Source: Chloroflexota bacterium (GTDB lineage Bacteria > Chloroflexota > Dehalococcoidia > Lucifugimonadales > Lucifugimonadaceae). From it: 57,148 nt of DNA. Position numbers and translations under genes: made by a program. Each line of letters starts with the position of its first letter. Position 1 is the stretch's first letter. The stretch covers positions 1-57,148 of the forward strand of contig JAJCYY010000028.1 in the NCBI GenBank assembly GCA_029262735.1, given 5' to 3'. Positions 33,917 to 43,228 of this stretch are shown in pieces. The notes under the pieces are model-generated. The model made no database searches, was not told where the DNA came from, and saw nothing but the letters and a program-made list of their open reading frames with translations.

Positions 33917-34405
33917 CTACCTGCTTGCGTACGCTCTCAGCAGATCATGCCTGGCAATAATTCCAATCGGTTTTTTAGCCTGCACCACCACCAGGTGGCT
34001 CAGGTGAGATCGCAACAGAATCTCCGCAATCTCCCACAGCGGCGTCTCCTTGGTAACGGTAGACGGAGACTCCAGCATCATCTCGGAAACCGGTTTGGAG
34101 TAGCTGTCAACGAACGCCTCCTGGATCACCTTCAGGTGGTCCGGCCCGGCAACGTACAGCTCTTCCAGGACCCTCCGGTCGGGACTCAGCGCTGACATGG
34201 GCTTAACCCCGGCGATTTGCACCTGGAACGTTCGCTCAGTGACAAGTCCCGTCAGTAGCCCACGTTCGTCGACAACGGGCAGGCAACCAATTCGGTTGTC
34301 GATCATCAGCCGTGCTGCTTCCTTCAACGGCGTCGATTCACTCACGACTTTTGGAGGGCTGGACATGATTTCGTCAGCCTTCACTTCAAGAACCGAAACT
34401 GGCAT
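33917..34405 (-). CDS. CBS-domain pair protein
   Basis: A 162-residue protein made of two CBS motifs. The first (about 12-68) has VVSESTPLKEAARLMIDNRIGCLPVVD; the second (about 105-160) has SPSTVTKETPLWEIAEILLRSHLSHLVVV followed by KPIGIIARHDLLRAY. Such stand-alone pairs bind adenosine nucleotides and regulate a partner enzyme or channel. The partner is unknown. AGGAG lies eight bases before the ATG. It is convergent with the lipoprotein gene. Confidence 0.92.
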   Translation of the reverse strand: MPVSVLEVKADEIMSSPPKVVSESTPLKEAARLMIDNRIGCLPVVDERGLLTGLVTERTFQVQIAGVKPMSALSPDRRVLEELYVAGPDHLKVIQEAFVDSYSKPVSEMMLESPSTVTKETPLWEIAEILLRSHLSHLVVVQAKKPIGIIARHDLLRAYASR

Positions 34406-34825
34406 GGCATCGCTCCTGCATGCTTAAGGAAAAATCTGTGGCGCTGTGCGCGTTGGGAGAGGACGACACCTCGAATATTCTGAGTTTTTACATATTTGGC
34501 GGGCCTGAGAACCAATTTGCCGTGACGAATCTGTGAGCGAGCGGCGGTTATGGGGCAGATTCACAAAATCCTCATTCAGTTGAGGTTGAGTAATCATGTT
34601 CTGCACACGTGCTTCGCATAGCGTTGACCGGAGCGGTGACTGGCGCCTCACCGATTCGTCATCTGGCAGGGACGGACGCCGCGTTCATCCTGCTCGAACC
34701 GGGCACGCGGTTGCTGAGTCAGGCCTCTGCCGCAGTAGAATTCACCTGTAGCCTGTATTTACCGGAGCCTGTATCAACCGGGAGCCCGGTGGGTTCAGTT
34801 TTGCAAGCATGAGACACATCCATCG
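34406..34825. other. Intergenic region between the CBS and histidine kinase genes
   Basis: 420 bases with no convincing gene. Open frames here are short and lack ribosome sites and family features. The segment probably holds the divergent promoters of the CBS gene and the two-component operon; I could not fix a promoter with confidence. Confidence 0.5.
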
Positions 34826-36517
34826 ATGACATCCAGTAAAAGGGTCCAGAAAACCTCCGCTACGAACGGGGACCGGCAGGTGATCCTGGTGCGATCCAAG
34901 CTTGCCATTCCAACTATCGAGAATAGAGATGGCTCCCCTGGTGGCACCGGCAATCTGCGTGACGCTGCTGAGTCCCTGCGGGCGCTGCCCGAGCTGGCCC
35001 GGCAGATGGTTGGCGCCAATTTCGGAGCGGTCACGGTGCTTGATCCGGAAGGCAGAGTCACCGAGATGGCATACGCCGGGCTTACAGATGAGCAGGCGGA
35101 AAAGATCGGTCCACCACCGGCAGGAGTTGGCGTGCTTGGCAGGCTCGGCGAGGACGGCGCACCGCTACGCCTCGAAAAAATATCTGAGGATCCGCGCTCT
35201 GCAGGATTTCCCTCGAACCATCCCGAAATGGAGGCCCTGCTGGGAGTGCGCGTCACATCGGACAAGGGCAGTTCAGCGAACCTCTATGTCGCTCGACGAC
35301 CGGGTGGCGACAGTTTCACTGAAGCGGACGAGCAGAAGATCCAGGCGCTGGCATCTTATGCCGCCATCGCTCTCGACAATGCACGTCTATACGAAGACGA
35401 ACACAGTCTGCGGGCCGAAGCTGAGGCTTCGAAACAGCGGCTTACGGCCGTGATACGCGGCTCCGCCGCGGGGGTTGTGGTCAAAGATGGTAAGACAGGG
35501 TATTTAACCGAGATCAGCAGCGAGGCGTATCGCATCTTCGGCATCCATGTTCCCGATCAGACTAGAGTTGATGGGCATCCGTTTGAAAAGCTCTATCACC
35601 ACCCTGACGGGACACCGATGGTGCGTGAAGAGATCCCAATGAACCTTGCCCTGGAAAATGATGCCTCCGTCGGGCCGATTGAGGTGTTACTGATCAGGCC
35701 GGACGGCAGCCGCATTCCGGTGCTTGCGAGCGCAGCACCTGTTTTTGACTCCTACGGAGAGTTGGACTCAGCGATCTGCGTTCTGGTTGATGTTACAAAG
35801 CTCAAGGAGTTCGAGCAGGTCAAGGATGACTTTTTGTCCATGATCACTCATGATCTGAGGACGCCGCTCACCACTATCAAGGGAATGGCTGCCGCTGCCC
35901 TGGACGCGGCAACAGCATTCGACACCGAAAGCGCCGTCAGCTTCCTTGAGCCGATCGACGATGAGGTCGATTACCTGGCGGAGCTGGTATCGAACCTGCT
36001 CGACATGACTCGCATTGAGGCCGGCGCCGATGTGATTGAGCTGGAAGAGTGCCACCTGGCCGACATCACCGAGGACTCGATGTCACGCATCAATCGCACC
36101 AGGGACGCAGAGGGCAGGTACATTCATTTCAACGTCCCACCGGACCTGCCTGCAATCTACGCAGATCCGCGCCAGATTGGCAGGGTGCTGGACAACCTGC
36201 TGTCGAATGCCCTGAAGTACTCAGACGAAGGCATCGGCATTACCGCAAGGGCCGATCCTGATAAGGGATACCTGAGGGTGGAGGTGCGGGACCTTGGACC
36301 TGGCATTCCGCCCGCGCACCATGAGGCGGTATTTGACCGGTTCTCACGTCTGAAAGGATCCGGCACAAGGGGTCGCCAGGGATCGGGTCTCGGTCTCGCG
36401 ATATGCAAATCAATAATCAACGCTCACTCAGGCAAAATTGGAGTGCGTTCAACCGGGAACGGCTCAGTGTTCTGGTTCACCCTTCCGGTGGACACGGGTG
36501 AAACTACCGACAGCTAG
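34826..36517 (+). CDS. Sensor histidine kinase with GAF and PAS domains
   Basis: A 563-residue soluble kinase: no membrane segment is visible. Domains: GAF (about 45-195, ending ALASYAAIALDNARLYEDE), PAS (about 205-325, with IFGIHVPDQTR and VLVDVTKLKEFE), HisKA dimerisation domain with the phospho-acceptor His343 (MITHDLRTPLTTIKG), and HATPase_c with N box NLLSNALKYSDE, G1 DLGPGIP and G2 GSGLGLAI. It senses a cytoplasmic signal and phosphorylates the response regulator that starts 24 bases after its stop. ATG at 34826. Confidence 0.95.
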   Translation: MTSSKRVQKTSATNGDRQVILVRSKLAIPTIENRDGSPGGTGNLRDAAESLRALPELARQMVGANFGAVTVLDPEGRVTEMAYAGLTDEQAEKIGPPPAGVGVLGRLGEDGAPLRLEKISEDPRSAGFPSNHPEMEALLGVRVTSDKGSSANLYVARRPGGDSFTEADEQKIQALASYAAIALDNARLYEDEHSLRAEAEASKQRLTAVIRGSAAGVVVKDGKTGYLTEISSEAYRIFGIHVPDQTRVDGHPFEKLYHHPDGTPMVREEIPMNLALENDASVGPIEVLLIRPDGSRIPVLASAAPVFDSYGELDSAICVLVDVTKLKEFEQVKDDFLSMITHDLRTPLTTIKGMAAAALDAATAFDTESAVSFLEPIDDEVDYLAELVSNLLDMTRIEAGADVIELEECHLADITEDSMSRINRTRDAEGRYIHFNVPPDLPAIYADPRQIGRVLDNLLSNALKYSDEGIGITARADPDKGYLRVEVRDLGPGIPPAHHEAVFDRFSRLKGSGTRGRQGSGLGLAICKSIINAHSGKIGVRSTGNGSVFWFTLPVDTGETTDS

Positions 36518-36541
36518 GCGCGAACTGGAGGAATGGACAGC

Positions 36542-37255
36542 ATGGGGACAGAGTCACAGAGTATGCCGACGGTTCTGGTGGTCGACGACGATCCCAAGAT
36601 CAGACGGCTGGTCGCAGCCCACATGAGCCACTTCGGGTTTCACGTGGAACTTGCGGCGTCGGGAGAGGAGGCGCTGGAGAAGGCGCCGTTGCACCAACCG
36701 GCAGCGATTGTGCTGGACATTTCGATGCCGGGAATCGGTGGGTTCGAGGCGCTGGAGCGGTTGCGGGAGTGGTACACAGACCCGGTGATCATTCTTTCGG
36801 CGACCGACCAGGAACGCGAAAAGGTGCGCGCCCTGGACCTCGGCGCTGACGACTATGTGACCAAGCCGTTCGGAACGGAGGAGCTTGCGGCGCGCCTGCG
36901 GGCGGCGATCAGGAGGGCTGAGCGGCTTTCGTCGCCGGAGCACCAGTCCGAGCCGATCGTGGATGCTGACGATTTCAAGATTGACCTGGCTGCAAGGCTC
37001 GTCTACAGGGACGACGAGGAGGTGCGGCTAACTCGCACCGAATTCGACCTGCTACGCACACTTGCGGTGGACGCCGGCAAAGTGCTGACTCACAGGCACC
37101 TGCTGCAAGAGGTCTGGGGTCCAGAATACGGCGCGGAGACCGAGTATCTGCGGACCTTTGTTAAGCAGCTGCGTCGGAAGCTGGAGCCGGACCCTTCACG
37201 ACCGCGCCGAATCCTCACAGAGCCGGGAGTTGGCTACCGGTTATTTTTGGACTAA
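36542..37255 (+). CDS. OmpR-family response regulator
   Basis: A 237-residue regulator. The receiver domain (1-120) has the acidic pair VVDDDP, the phospho-acceptor Asp59 (IVLDISMPG), and Lys in VTKPFG. The C-terminal winged helix (about 140-235) ends with GAETEYLRTFVKQLRRKLEPD and GVGYRL, typical of the OmpR/PhoB group. It partners the kinase encoded just upstream. I chose the ATG at 36542 because GGAGGA at 36527 is nine bases upstream; an ATG at 36533 is too close to it. Targets are unknown. Confidence 0.95.
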   Translation: MGTESQSMPTVLVVDDDPKIRRLVAAHMSHFGFHVELAASGEEALEKAPLHQPAAIVLDISMPGIGGFEALERLREWYTDPVIILSATDQEREKVRALDLGADDYVTKPFGTEELAARLRAAIRRAERLSSPEHQSEPIVDADDFKIDLAARLVYRDDEEVRLTRTEFDLLRTLAVDAGKVLTHRHLLQEVWGPEYGAETEYLRTFVKQLRRKLEPDPSRPRRILTEPGVGYRLFLD

Positions 37256-37258
37256 TGG

Positions 37259-37410
37259 GGTGTCATGCCGACCTTCGCGGAGGGATCTTACCTTCCATGT
37301 GAGGACGCCCGGGAGATTCTGAATCAATCCGTTCGGCTTCGCTCAGTACAGGGACAGAATGACAACGAGCAACTGCTTGACCCGCAAGCGGGTGCCTCGG
37401 CTAAGGACGG
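37259..37410. repeat. Intergenic modular repeat, copy 7
   Basis: GGTGTCATGCCGACCTTCGCGGAGGGATCTTACC at the left, CGGGAGATTCTGAATCAATCC in the middle, CAGAATGACAACGAGC, and CTTGACCCGCAAGCGGGTGCC at the right. The order of the modules is that of copy 3. It lies between the convergent ends of the response regulator and SDR genes, so it may also end transcription. Confidence 0.7.
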
Positions 37411-37424
37411 AGAAGCAGCTCGAC

Positions 37425-38213
37425 CTACAACGTCGACGAGGCGATCATGCCGCCGTCTACCAGTATCGTCTCGCCGTTGACGTAGCTTCCGAGCGAGGAT
37501 GAGAGGTAGAGCACAGCGTTGGCTATGTCTGATGGCAGACCGCCGCGCTGTGAAGGCACGCGTTCCCTGAGATGCGGACGCTCCTCAAGGTCGTACGGCT
37601 CACCGTCAACGTCATCGTCGTTGGCAGGCAGGGTGTTCACAATTGCGCCGGGAGCGATGCAGTTGGCTGTGATTCCGGTCCCGGCCAGATCGACGGCCAT
37701 ACCCTTCACCATGCGCCGCAGCCCCATTTTGGCGACACCGTACGCTGTCCAGTCACGCATGGCGACGTACGAGTGGACGCTGGAGAGGCAGATGATGGAG
37801 CCGCCGGTTCCCTGGGCGACCATCGACTTCGCAGCGCGCTGGCCGGCGAAGAAGTACCCCTTGAGCGAAAGGTTCATCATGCGGTCCCAGTAAGCCTCGT
37901 CCGTGTCGAAGAACGGGCGGCTCTGATCCGGGAAGATGGCGTTATTGACCAGGATATCGATACCGCCGTGCTCCTTCTCAAAGGCGTCGATGACTGCGTT
38001 GACACCGGCGATCGAACTGACGTCTCCCTGGTGGATGGTCGCCGTGACGCCGCTTTGCCTGCACACCTCGGCGGAAGCCTGCGTCGTGCCGTCGTCGATG
38101 AGGTCATTGAGGCCGACGTTTGCGCCCTCTTTCGCCAGGGTCAACGCGATGCCGCGCCCGATGCCTTTGCGAGCACCGGTGACCAGCGCCCGCTTGCCGT
38201 CTAGTAGTCCCAT
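37425..38213 (-). CDS. SDR family NAD(P)-dependent oxidoreductase
   Basis: A 262-residue classical short-chain dehydrogenase: ALVTGARKGIGRGIA (Rossmann), DILVNNAIF, SIICLSSVHSYVAMRDWTAYGVAK with the catalytic Ser, Tyr and Lys, and CIAPGAIVNT. The end YVNGETILVDGGM is standard. I chose the ATG at 38213, with GGAG eight bases upstream; the open frame extends to 38312. The substrate is unknown. It differs clearly from the SDR at 2.1 kb (YGVAK against YTASK, different length). Confidence 0.9.
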   Translation of the reverse strand: MGLLDGKRALVTGARKGIGRGIALTLAKEGANVGLNDLIDDGTTQASAEVCRQSGVTATIHQGDVSSIAGVNAVIDAFEKEHGGIDILVNNAIFPDQSRPFFDTDEAYWDRMMNLSLKGYFFAGQRAAKSMVAQGTGGSIICLSSVHSYVAMRDWTAYGVAKMGLRRMVKGMAVDLAGTGITANCIAPGAIVNTLPANDDDVDGEPYDLEERPHLRERVPSQRGGLPSDIANAVLYLSSSLGSYVNGETILVDGGMIASSTL

Positions 38214-38335
38214 GGTTTGTTCTCCGTTGTCAGGTAATTGTTTGGCGGCTCGGTATAAATCCTCGAATTTGGTGGGCTGGGAGGTTGGGGTGGTAGTTAA
38301 CGATAACTTCATCGTCCTACTGCTACCACAAACAG

Positions 38336-38378
38336 ATGGCCGCTGGCGGCCTACACATCATGTGCCGTCAGCGGCCAT
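38336..38378 (-). terminator. Hairpin terminator downstream of the GIY-YIG-like gene
   Basis: Two arms of 15 bases, ATGGCCGCTGGCGGC and GCCGTCAGCGGCCAT, match in all but one position around a 13-base loop. Read on the minus strand it comes about 30 bases after the stop of the GIY-YIG-like gene and is followed by CTGTTTGTGG. Confidence 0.6.
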
Positions 38379-38410
38379 ACCTTACTTCGCCTAAGAGAAG
38401 GAAAGCCTAC

Positions 38411-38731
38411 TCAATCGTTACAAGGCGGGTTCTGCTTCTTGATGATGTCCTGTTCTTCGAGACGGCGAACTTTCACATCGTTGGAACTCTCGTGAGTGGT
38501 CAGGTGCGTAGCACCGTGCCGCTTGATGCAGGGCATCTTGTGATGACTGTCAAACCGGTCGCTGATGTTCCCGGTCTCACCAACGTAGACAGGCGTATAC
38601 CCACCGGAAACTTTCTTGGCGAACACGTAATTCGCTGGAACGGCACCGTGCGAGTCCGAAATCGGATAGATGTGGTACCGATACTTTCTCCCGCTGATAC
38701 CTTCCCAATCGATGTCTGCAACTTTGCCCAT
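38411..38731 (-). CDS. Small GIY-YIG-like protein
   Basis: 106 residues. The middle reads PVYVGETGNISDRFDSHHKMP, which matches the second part of the GIY-YIG nuclease core (YVG with Arg59 and a following His), and the end has RRLEEQDIIKKQNPPCN, where Glu92 or Glu93 would be the metal-binding Glu and Asn101 the conserved Asn. The GIY strand itself is ANYVFAK here, so the first motif is altered. It may be a DNA- or RNA-cutting enzyme or a structural relative. The ATG at 38731 follows GGAGG by seven bases; the frame reaches 38854. Confidence 0.65.
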   Translation of the reverse strand: MGKVADIDWEGISGRKYRYHIYPISDSHGAVPANYVFAKKVSGGYTPVYVGETGNISDRFDSHHKMPCIKRHGATHLTTHESSNDVKVRRLEEQDIIKKQNPPCND

Positions 38732-38823
38732 TGAAGGGCCTCCATTCTTGACTCCACCCGTCAAGAAGGCTAGGCTAGAATGTGCACCAATCAGCCCAGC
38801 CACCTCGACAAGGTGGGTTGATA

Positions 38824-38850
38824 AGACAGCCTCGTCACCCGAGGCTGTCT
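38824..38850. other. Perfect 11-bp hairpin upstream of the GIY-YIG-like gene
   Basis: AGACAGCCTCG, loop TCACC, CGAGGCTGTCT. It lies between the coiled-coil gene (ending at 38916) and the GIY-YIG-like gene. It may be the terminator of the former (minus strand), although no strong T tract follows in that direction; on the plus strand GCATTTT follows. Confidence 0.5.
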
Positions 38851-38915
38851 GCATTTTAGCATTAATTCTTACGCCGTGTCTGCATCACGCCACATTCCGT
38901 CCGCATGTGCGCAGT

Positions 38916-39458
38916 TCAGCCCGACTGAACACCTCCTTGGTTAGCTAGCTTCTTAAACTCATTCCGGCCTGTCTTTACCAGCAGGCCGTCCCGATGCATG
39001 CGGGACAGTTCTGAGTTGAGCGACCGTTTCGCCAATCGCAGGTCATCTTGAGTTGCAAGTGCCCAAATGAGGTTGGCGAAGTAGTCTGCATGATGCGGTT
39101 CGTCTGAGACCAATCCAGATATTGCCTTCCGTAATGTCATCCGTGCAAACTCCGCTCTACGTTGAGGCATGTCTTCACCACGACGACCAATTGCGCCTGA
39201 ACTGAGAATCATTCCGGGTCCAGTGAGTTCATTGGACTCGGGTTCGAGCTCGGTCTCGATCTGCTCTGATTTCACTTCTGGCGACTCTTCACCGAGCGTA
39301 TCCAAAAGCAGCTGGTAGCCCTGCCTCTCACGAACCAGGCGGTCGATCTCGTGACCAATTTTGGCTCGCTTGGCTTCAAGTTCGTCGAGCCTCGTGCCGG
39401 CATCAGCAAGACGCTCACGCGTGTTCTGCAAGTATTCCACAAGAGATTGATTCGTCAT
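38916..39458 (-). CDS. Coiled-coil protein with a winged-helix-like C terminus (unknown function)
   Basis: 180 residues, no family recognised. Residues 5-60 are a long charged coiled coil (LQNTRERLADAGTRLDELEAK, RLVRERQGYQLLL). An acidic linker follows (EQIETELEPESNE). The last 80 residues read like a winged helix: MTLRKAISGLV, HHADYFANLIWALATQDDL, SLNSELSRMHRDGLLVKTGRNEF, ending in the strand-turn-strand expected of the wing. It may be a DNA-binding protein. I chose the ATG at 39458, six bases after AGGAG; a tandem ATG and a TTG lie just upstream. Confidence 0.6.
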   Translation of the reverse strand: MTNQSLVEYLQNTRERLADAGTRLDELEAKRAKIGHEIDRLVRERQGYQLLLDTLGEESPEVKSEQIETELEPESNELTGPGMILSSGAIGRRGEDMPQRRAEFARMTLRKAISGLVSDEPHHADYFANLIWALATQDDLRLAKRSLNSELSRMHRDGLLVKTGRNEFKKLANQGGVQSG

Positions 39459-39793
39459 CATCCTCTCCTTCTCATACAAACAAGTCTATATGTTGCAAAC
39501 GCGAAGCGCAATGAAAGTGCGGAGAAATTCGCGCTGCAATGTTTCCCACATGCGCTGAGGCACATTACAGGTAGGTAGAAGGGGGTAAGGTGCTCGCGCA
39601 GGCTCTGCGTGGACTATGGTTCCATAGTGCGTTGCGACGAAACGGACGAGACTTGGGCCAGTCTAAGCATCTGCACGGCCTCTCCGTGGATTCTGAGGCC
39701 GACTCGCAAGACACTAGATTTGTGCACGCGCCAACATGAAGGGAGAGGGTTCTAATTGCCTGGTCTCGTGATGAAAATGTTGCAGCGGTCATC
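39459..39793. other. Intergenic region between the coiled-coil gene and addA
   Basis: About 335 bases. The first 40 hold the leader of the coiled-coil gene. I see no gene, tRNA or repeat-family module in the rest; a short palindromic stretch TATGGTTCCATA is at about 39615. Confidence 0.45.
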
Positions 39794-42700
39794 TTAGCCT
39801 GTGTCGGTTGATGCCGAAACCAGCTCGGTTGCCATCCGGGCCGCGCGTTCTTTTTGCAGCGGTAGGTCCGGCACTTCGTACTCGGCAGCATCACCTGCCG
39901 CGGCGCGGCTCGCGAACAGCAGAACTGCACGGGACACAGGCATGCCGGACACACGTTCGACGCACCATGCATAAGCTCCCATCTGCATCAGGTACGGCTC
40001 TGCCGCATCCTCAAGGCTGGTTCCCGGGTCCCGGTCCGTCTTGTGATCTACGACCGTTAGTGAGCCGTCTATTTCGATGAACAACAGGTCGACCTGGCCT
40101 TCGAGTTCGCCGTCCGTATCTTTTAGCGCGGCCGCTACCGAGACCTCTCGCCATGCCTGGCCGCGCTTCGCCGCAGCGACGGCGCGGGTCATGGTTTCGG
40201 TGCTCAACGCTGCGCGGGAGAGGCCGGTGATCTCTTGCGCCCGGTCTTCGACGCCGTGTTCTTGCGACATGCGATCTGCCAGGCTGTTCAGATCAACATC
40301 GGTCCAGCCCGTCAGGTCAACATGCTGCAACACCGCGTGGACGGCGCGTCCGATATCGGTCGCCGCGCGTCCCGGCCTTACCGGCTCATCGTCAAGTGAC
40401 TCAGATGGTTCTTTTGGAAGTGGGGCGGCGGCGGCTTTTTCCGGCTTGAGAGCAGTCGGCGTCGTGTACCGCGGCCGCGATGCTTCGGAGACCCGGGACG
40501 AGCGTTCGGTCTCCCAGTCGTCACGTGCCTGCCTGGTGTCCGGTGGGGGAGCGGGCGGTTGTTCGCGAAGCTGCGGGGCAGGCGGGCGCGACCACTCGTG
40601 CCACAGATTTTCGTTGCCTTCGAGGTACTTTTCGATGTGAGGAACCAGGGACCGGGATGCGCTGCGTCGGCTGCTTCGGTACCTGCTGATAAGCAGGTGG
40701 TCCCTCGCTCGTGTGGCCGCAACGTAGAGCAGTCGCACGTCTTCCAGTTCGCCGTCAGCTTTTTCGCGTTCCACCGCATCGTCCGCGCCCGCAGTACGCA
40801 GTCCCAGCTTTTTCTCGCCGAGCTGCACCTCCAACCTGACCTCACCGCCTTCCGTCCGCAAGGTCCGTAACTGGATGGAGTCGTTGTTGTTCTGCCCGCT
40901 GGACGCCGACGCCATGATGACGATCGGAAACTCCAGCCCCTTGGCACCGTGAACGGTCATGACCCGCACGGCGTCCGTCACAGCGCCCTGCGAGACACGG
41001 TCAGGCATCTGCGCGTTCTCTTCGGCCTGCCGAGCAAGCCATCGCGTGAAGTCTCGCAGCGTGATGTTGCCGCTGCCACCGTTGGTGCCGGATTGGGGGC
41101 CAGCCAGTGCGTTCGCAAGCTCAACAACGAGATCTAGCCCGCGTGCACGCTCCGGGCCGAGCCGTGTGAGCATCGCCTTCTCCCGAAGTTTGCGCTCCCT
41201 GATGAAGGTTTCGACAACGCTCGCGGTTTCCATCTCTCTGCTCAGGTTGTGAAATTTTCGCAGTGTCTCGAACGCGTCGCCGACGTTCGTCGGCTGCGCG
41301 GGATGGCTATCTACCAGGTAGGAAAAGCCGCCTCCAGATTTTTTCCAGGCGAGCAGGTCGGTGTCGGGGCAGGAAAAGGCCGGGGAGCGGACCGCGGCAA
41401 GCACCGCAACCTGGTCCGCCGGATCATCGATAGCTGTCAGACAGGCGTGCAAATCTCGCACATCCTGCGAGGTGAACAGGGACGACTGGCTGTCCAGCAC
41501 GTACGGCACATCTTTACCATTCAGCGCGTCCTCCAACAGGTCGATGCCCGTTCGTCGGCGCATCAGCACAGCGACATCTGCAAAGGTCGAGTCGCGCCAG
41601 TCGTTTTCGTCATTCCGAACTCGAAAGGCACCGCTCCCCGCTGCAACAGCGATTGCCGAAATCTCTTCGAACTCCAGCCTGCGCGTGTCTGTTGCGTTCA
41701 CGTCACGTTCGCCGCCGAACCACTGCACCGGCATGCCACCGGTCTCGGCTTCCTGTGCCTCCAGCTCCGCGTCCGGTTGCAGGTCGCGGTGCGGTGCCTG
41801 ACCCCTGGCCTCGCCCTCTTTCATCCAGCCAGAAAACACCGTATTGACCCACTTCAGGATGCCGGGTAGCGAGCGGTGGTTCTCGCTGAGCGGGAGGTTG
41901 TTCCCCGAGGCGGCGACCTCTGCCGAGAAGCTGCCCGCGGAAACCGGGTCTGCGCCTCGGAAGCGGTATATCGATTGCTTGGGATCGCCGACAATGAAGA
42001 GGCTGCCGGGTCTGATAGACCCGTTTTCAGTGCCGGCAAGCAGTCGCAGCAGTTCGATCTGGACCGGGTCTGTGTCCTGGAACTCATCGACCAGGATGTG
42101 CCTGAACCTGCTGCGGAGCGTTTCTCGCGCCTCGTCACTGCGCTGCAGAAGCTGTTGTGCCAGGACGAGCTGGTCATGGAAAGTGAGACGCCCCTGGACC
42201 CGGCGGTGTACGGCGTACTGAAGCGAGAATTCGGCTGTGGCGGTCAGGAGGCTTGCGAGCGTGGCCTGCCGGAGCAGGTCGAGCGCATTGTCGATCTCCA
42301 GTTGCAGTTCGGACAGCAGTTCGCGGAGTCGGGTGAGCGCTGCCTCACCGCCGTCGGCCTGTGACCAGTTCTTTTTTGCGCCTTTACGGTCTGCATTGAA
42401 CGACGGCACGTCTGCGAAGTCGGCCGCGGGTAGCTCCCTTGATTCGCCTGCCAGTAACAGCAGCGACTCAAGCTCCGGGGCGACTGTATCGTTGACGAAG
42501 ATGCACATCTTGTCGTCCTGGACGGGCGCGGCTGCCGCGATCTCACGAGCCTTTGCAAGAGTCCTGGCAAGCAGGGCTGTGGAGATCGCTGGAGGAGGCG
42601 GGCCGTGATATGCGAACAGGTCCGAACGCAGGTTCTGGTGCTGCTCGCCGAGTTTCTGAGCGAGCTGTCGCAGGCGGTCAACCGGGTTCTTTAGCTCAAG

Positions 42701-43228
42701 CCGCCGTGCGACTCCGAGCGCAGAGGCCAGTTCGGCATCGTTTTCGATGCGTTCGGAGAACCACTCGCTCCAGCGGTCGTCGAACTCCACCGCGGCCTGG
42801 ATGTCGTCAAGCGGTTCGATCACCGGTGGAAGGCCGGCATCGAGCGGCCGTTCTCTCAGGATGGAGAGGGCGAAGGAGTGGATGGTCTGGATGGCCAGCG
42901 AGTCGAGGGAGTCAACGACTGCTGTTAAATGTGCTTTCCGTGTCTCGTCCTGCTCGGACGTCGCCCGCTTCTCAAGCGTAGAACGTAGCCGGGAGCGCAT
43001 CTCGAACGCTGCCGCTCGTGTGAACGTGATGGCAGCGATCTGCTCCGGCTGGGCTGTACCGGTGGCGAGCAGCTCGACCAGCCTTGTCACAAGTGCGTCG
43101 GTCTTGCCGGTCCCGGCGCCTGCTTCGACGTACAGGTTGTCGGCCAGGCTGCCCCGCACCTGCTGGCGAGTGAGCTCATCTGGCCTGTGGCCGTAGCCGC
43201 CGTTTCTGTCAGCGCCGGGAGATGTCAT
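39794..43228 (-). CDS. addA: ATP-dependent helicase/nuclease AddA-like (UvrD family)
   Basis: An 1144-residue helicase-nuclease, subunit A of the AddAB (RecBCD-like) complex that processes double-strand breaks for recombination. Walker A is AGAGTGKT (36-43), motif II is LVDEFQDTDP near 380, then SENHRSLPGIL and a motif VI region TRARDHLL. The last ~100 residues form a RecB-type nuclease: LTVVDHKTDRD near residue 1060 holds the Asp and Lys of the active site, and YLMQMGAYAW follows. It overlaps addB by four bases (ATGA), so the two are translationally coupled. The symbol rests on the domain order and the addB partner. Confidence 0.9.
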   Translation of the reverse strand: MTSPGADRNGGYGHRPDELTRQQVRGSLADNLYVEAGAGTGKTDALVTRLVELLATGTAQPEQIAAITFTRAAAFEMRSRLRSTLEKRATSEQDETRKAHLTAVVDSLDSLAIQTIHSFALSILRERPLDAGLPPVIEPLDDIQAAVEFDDRWSEWFSERIENDAELASALGVARRLELKNPVDRLRQLAQKLGEQHQNLRSDLFAYHGPPPPAISTALLARTLAKAREIAAAAPVQDDKMCIFVNDTVAPELESLLLLAGESRELPAADFADVPSFNADRKGAKKNWSQADGGEAALTRLRELLSELQLEIDNALDLLRQATLASLLTATAEFSLQYAVHRRVQGRLTFHDQLVLAQQLLQRSDEARETLRSRFRHILVDEFQDTDPVQIELLRLLAGTENGSIRPGSLFIVGDPKQSIYRFRGADPVSAGSFSAEVAASGNNLPLSENHRSLPGILKWVNTVFSGWMKEGEARGQAPHRDLQPDAELEAQEAETGGMPVQWFGGERDVNATDTRRLEFEEISAIAVAAGSGAFRVRNDENDWRDSTFADVAVLMRRRTGIDLLEDALNGKDVPYVLDSQSSLFTSQDVRDLHACLTAIDDPADQVAVLAAVRSPAFSCPDTDLLAWKKSGGGFSYLVDSHPAQPTNVGDAFETLRKFHNLSREMETASVVETFIRERKLREKAMLTRLGPERARGLDLVVELANALAGPQSGTNGGSGNITLRDFTRWLARQAEENAQMPDRVSQGAVTDAVRVMTVHGAKGLEFPIVIMASASSGQNNNDSIQLRTLRTEGGEVRLEVQLGEKKLGLRTAGADDAVEREKADGELEDVRLLYVAATRARDHLLISRYRSSRRSASRSLVPHIEKYLEGNENLWHEWSRPPAPQLREQPPAPPPDTRQARDDWETERSSRVSEASRPRYTTPTALKPEKAAAAPLPKEPSESLDDEPVRPGRAATDIGRAVHAVLQHVDLTGWTDVDLNSLADRMSQEHGVEDRAQEITGLSRAALSTETMTRAVAAAKRGQAWREVSVAAALKDTDGELEGQVDLLFIEIDGSLTVVDHKTDRDPGTSLEDAAEPYLMQMGAYAWCVERVSGMPVSRAVLLFASRAAAGDAAEYEVPDLPLQKERAARMATELVSASTDTG

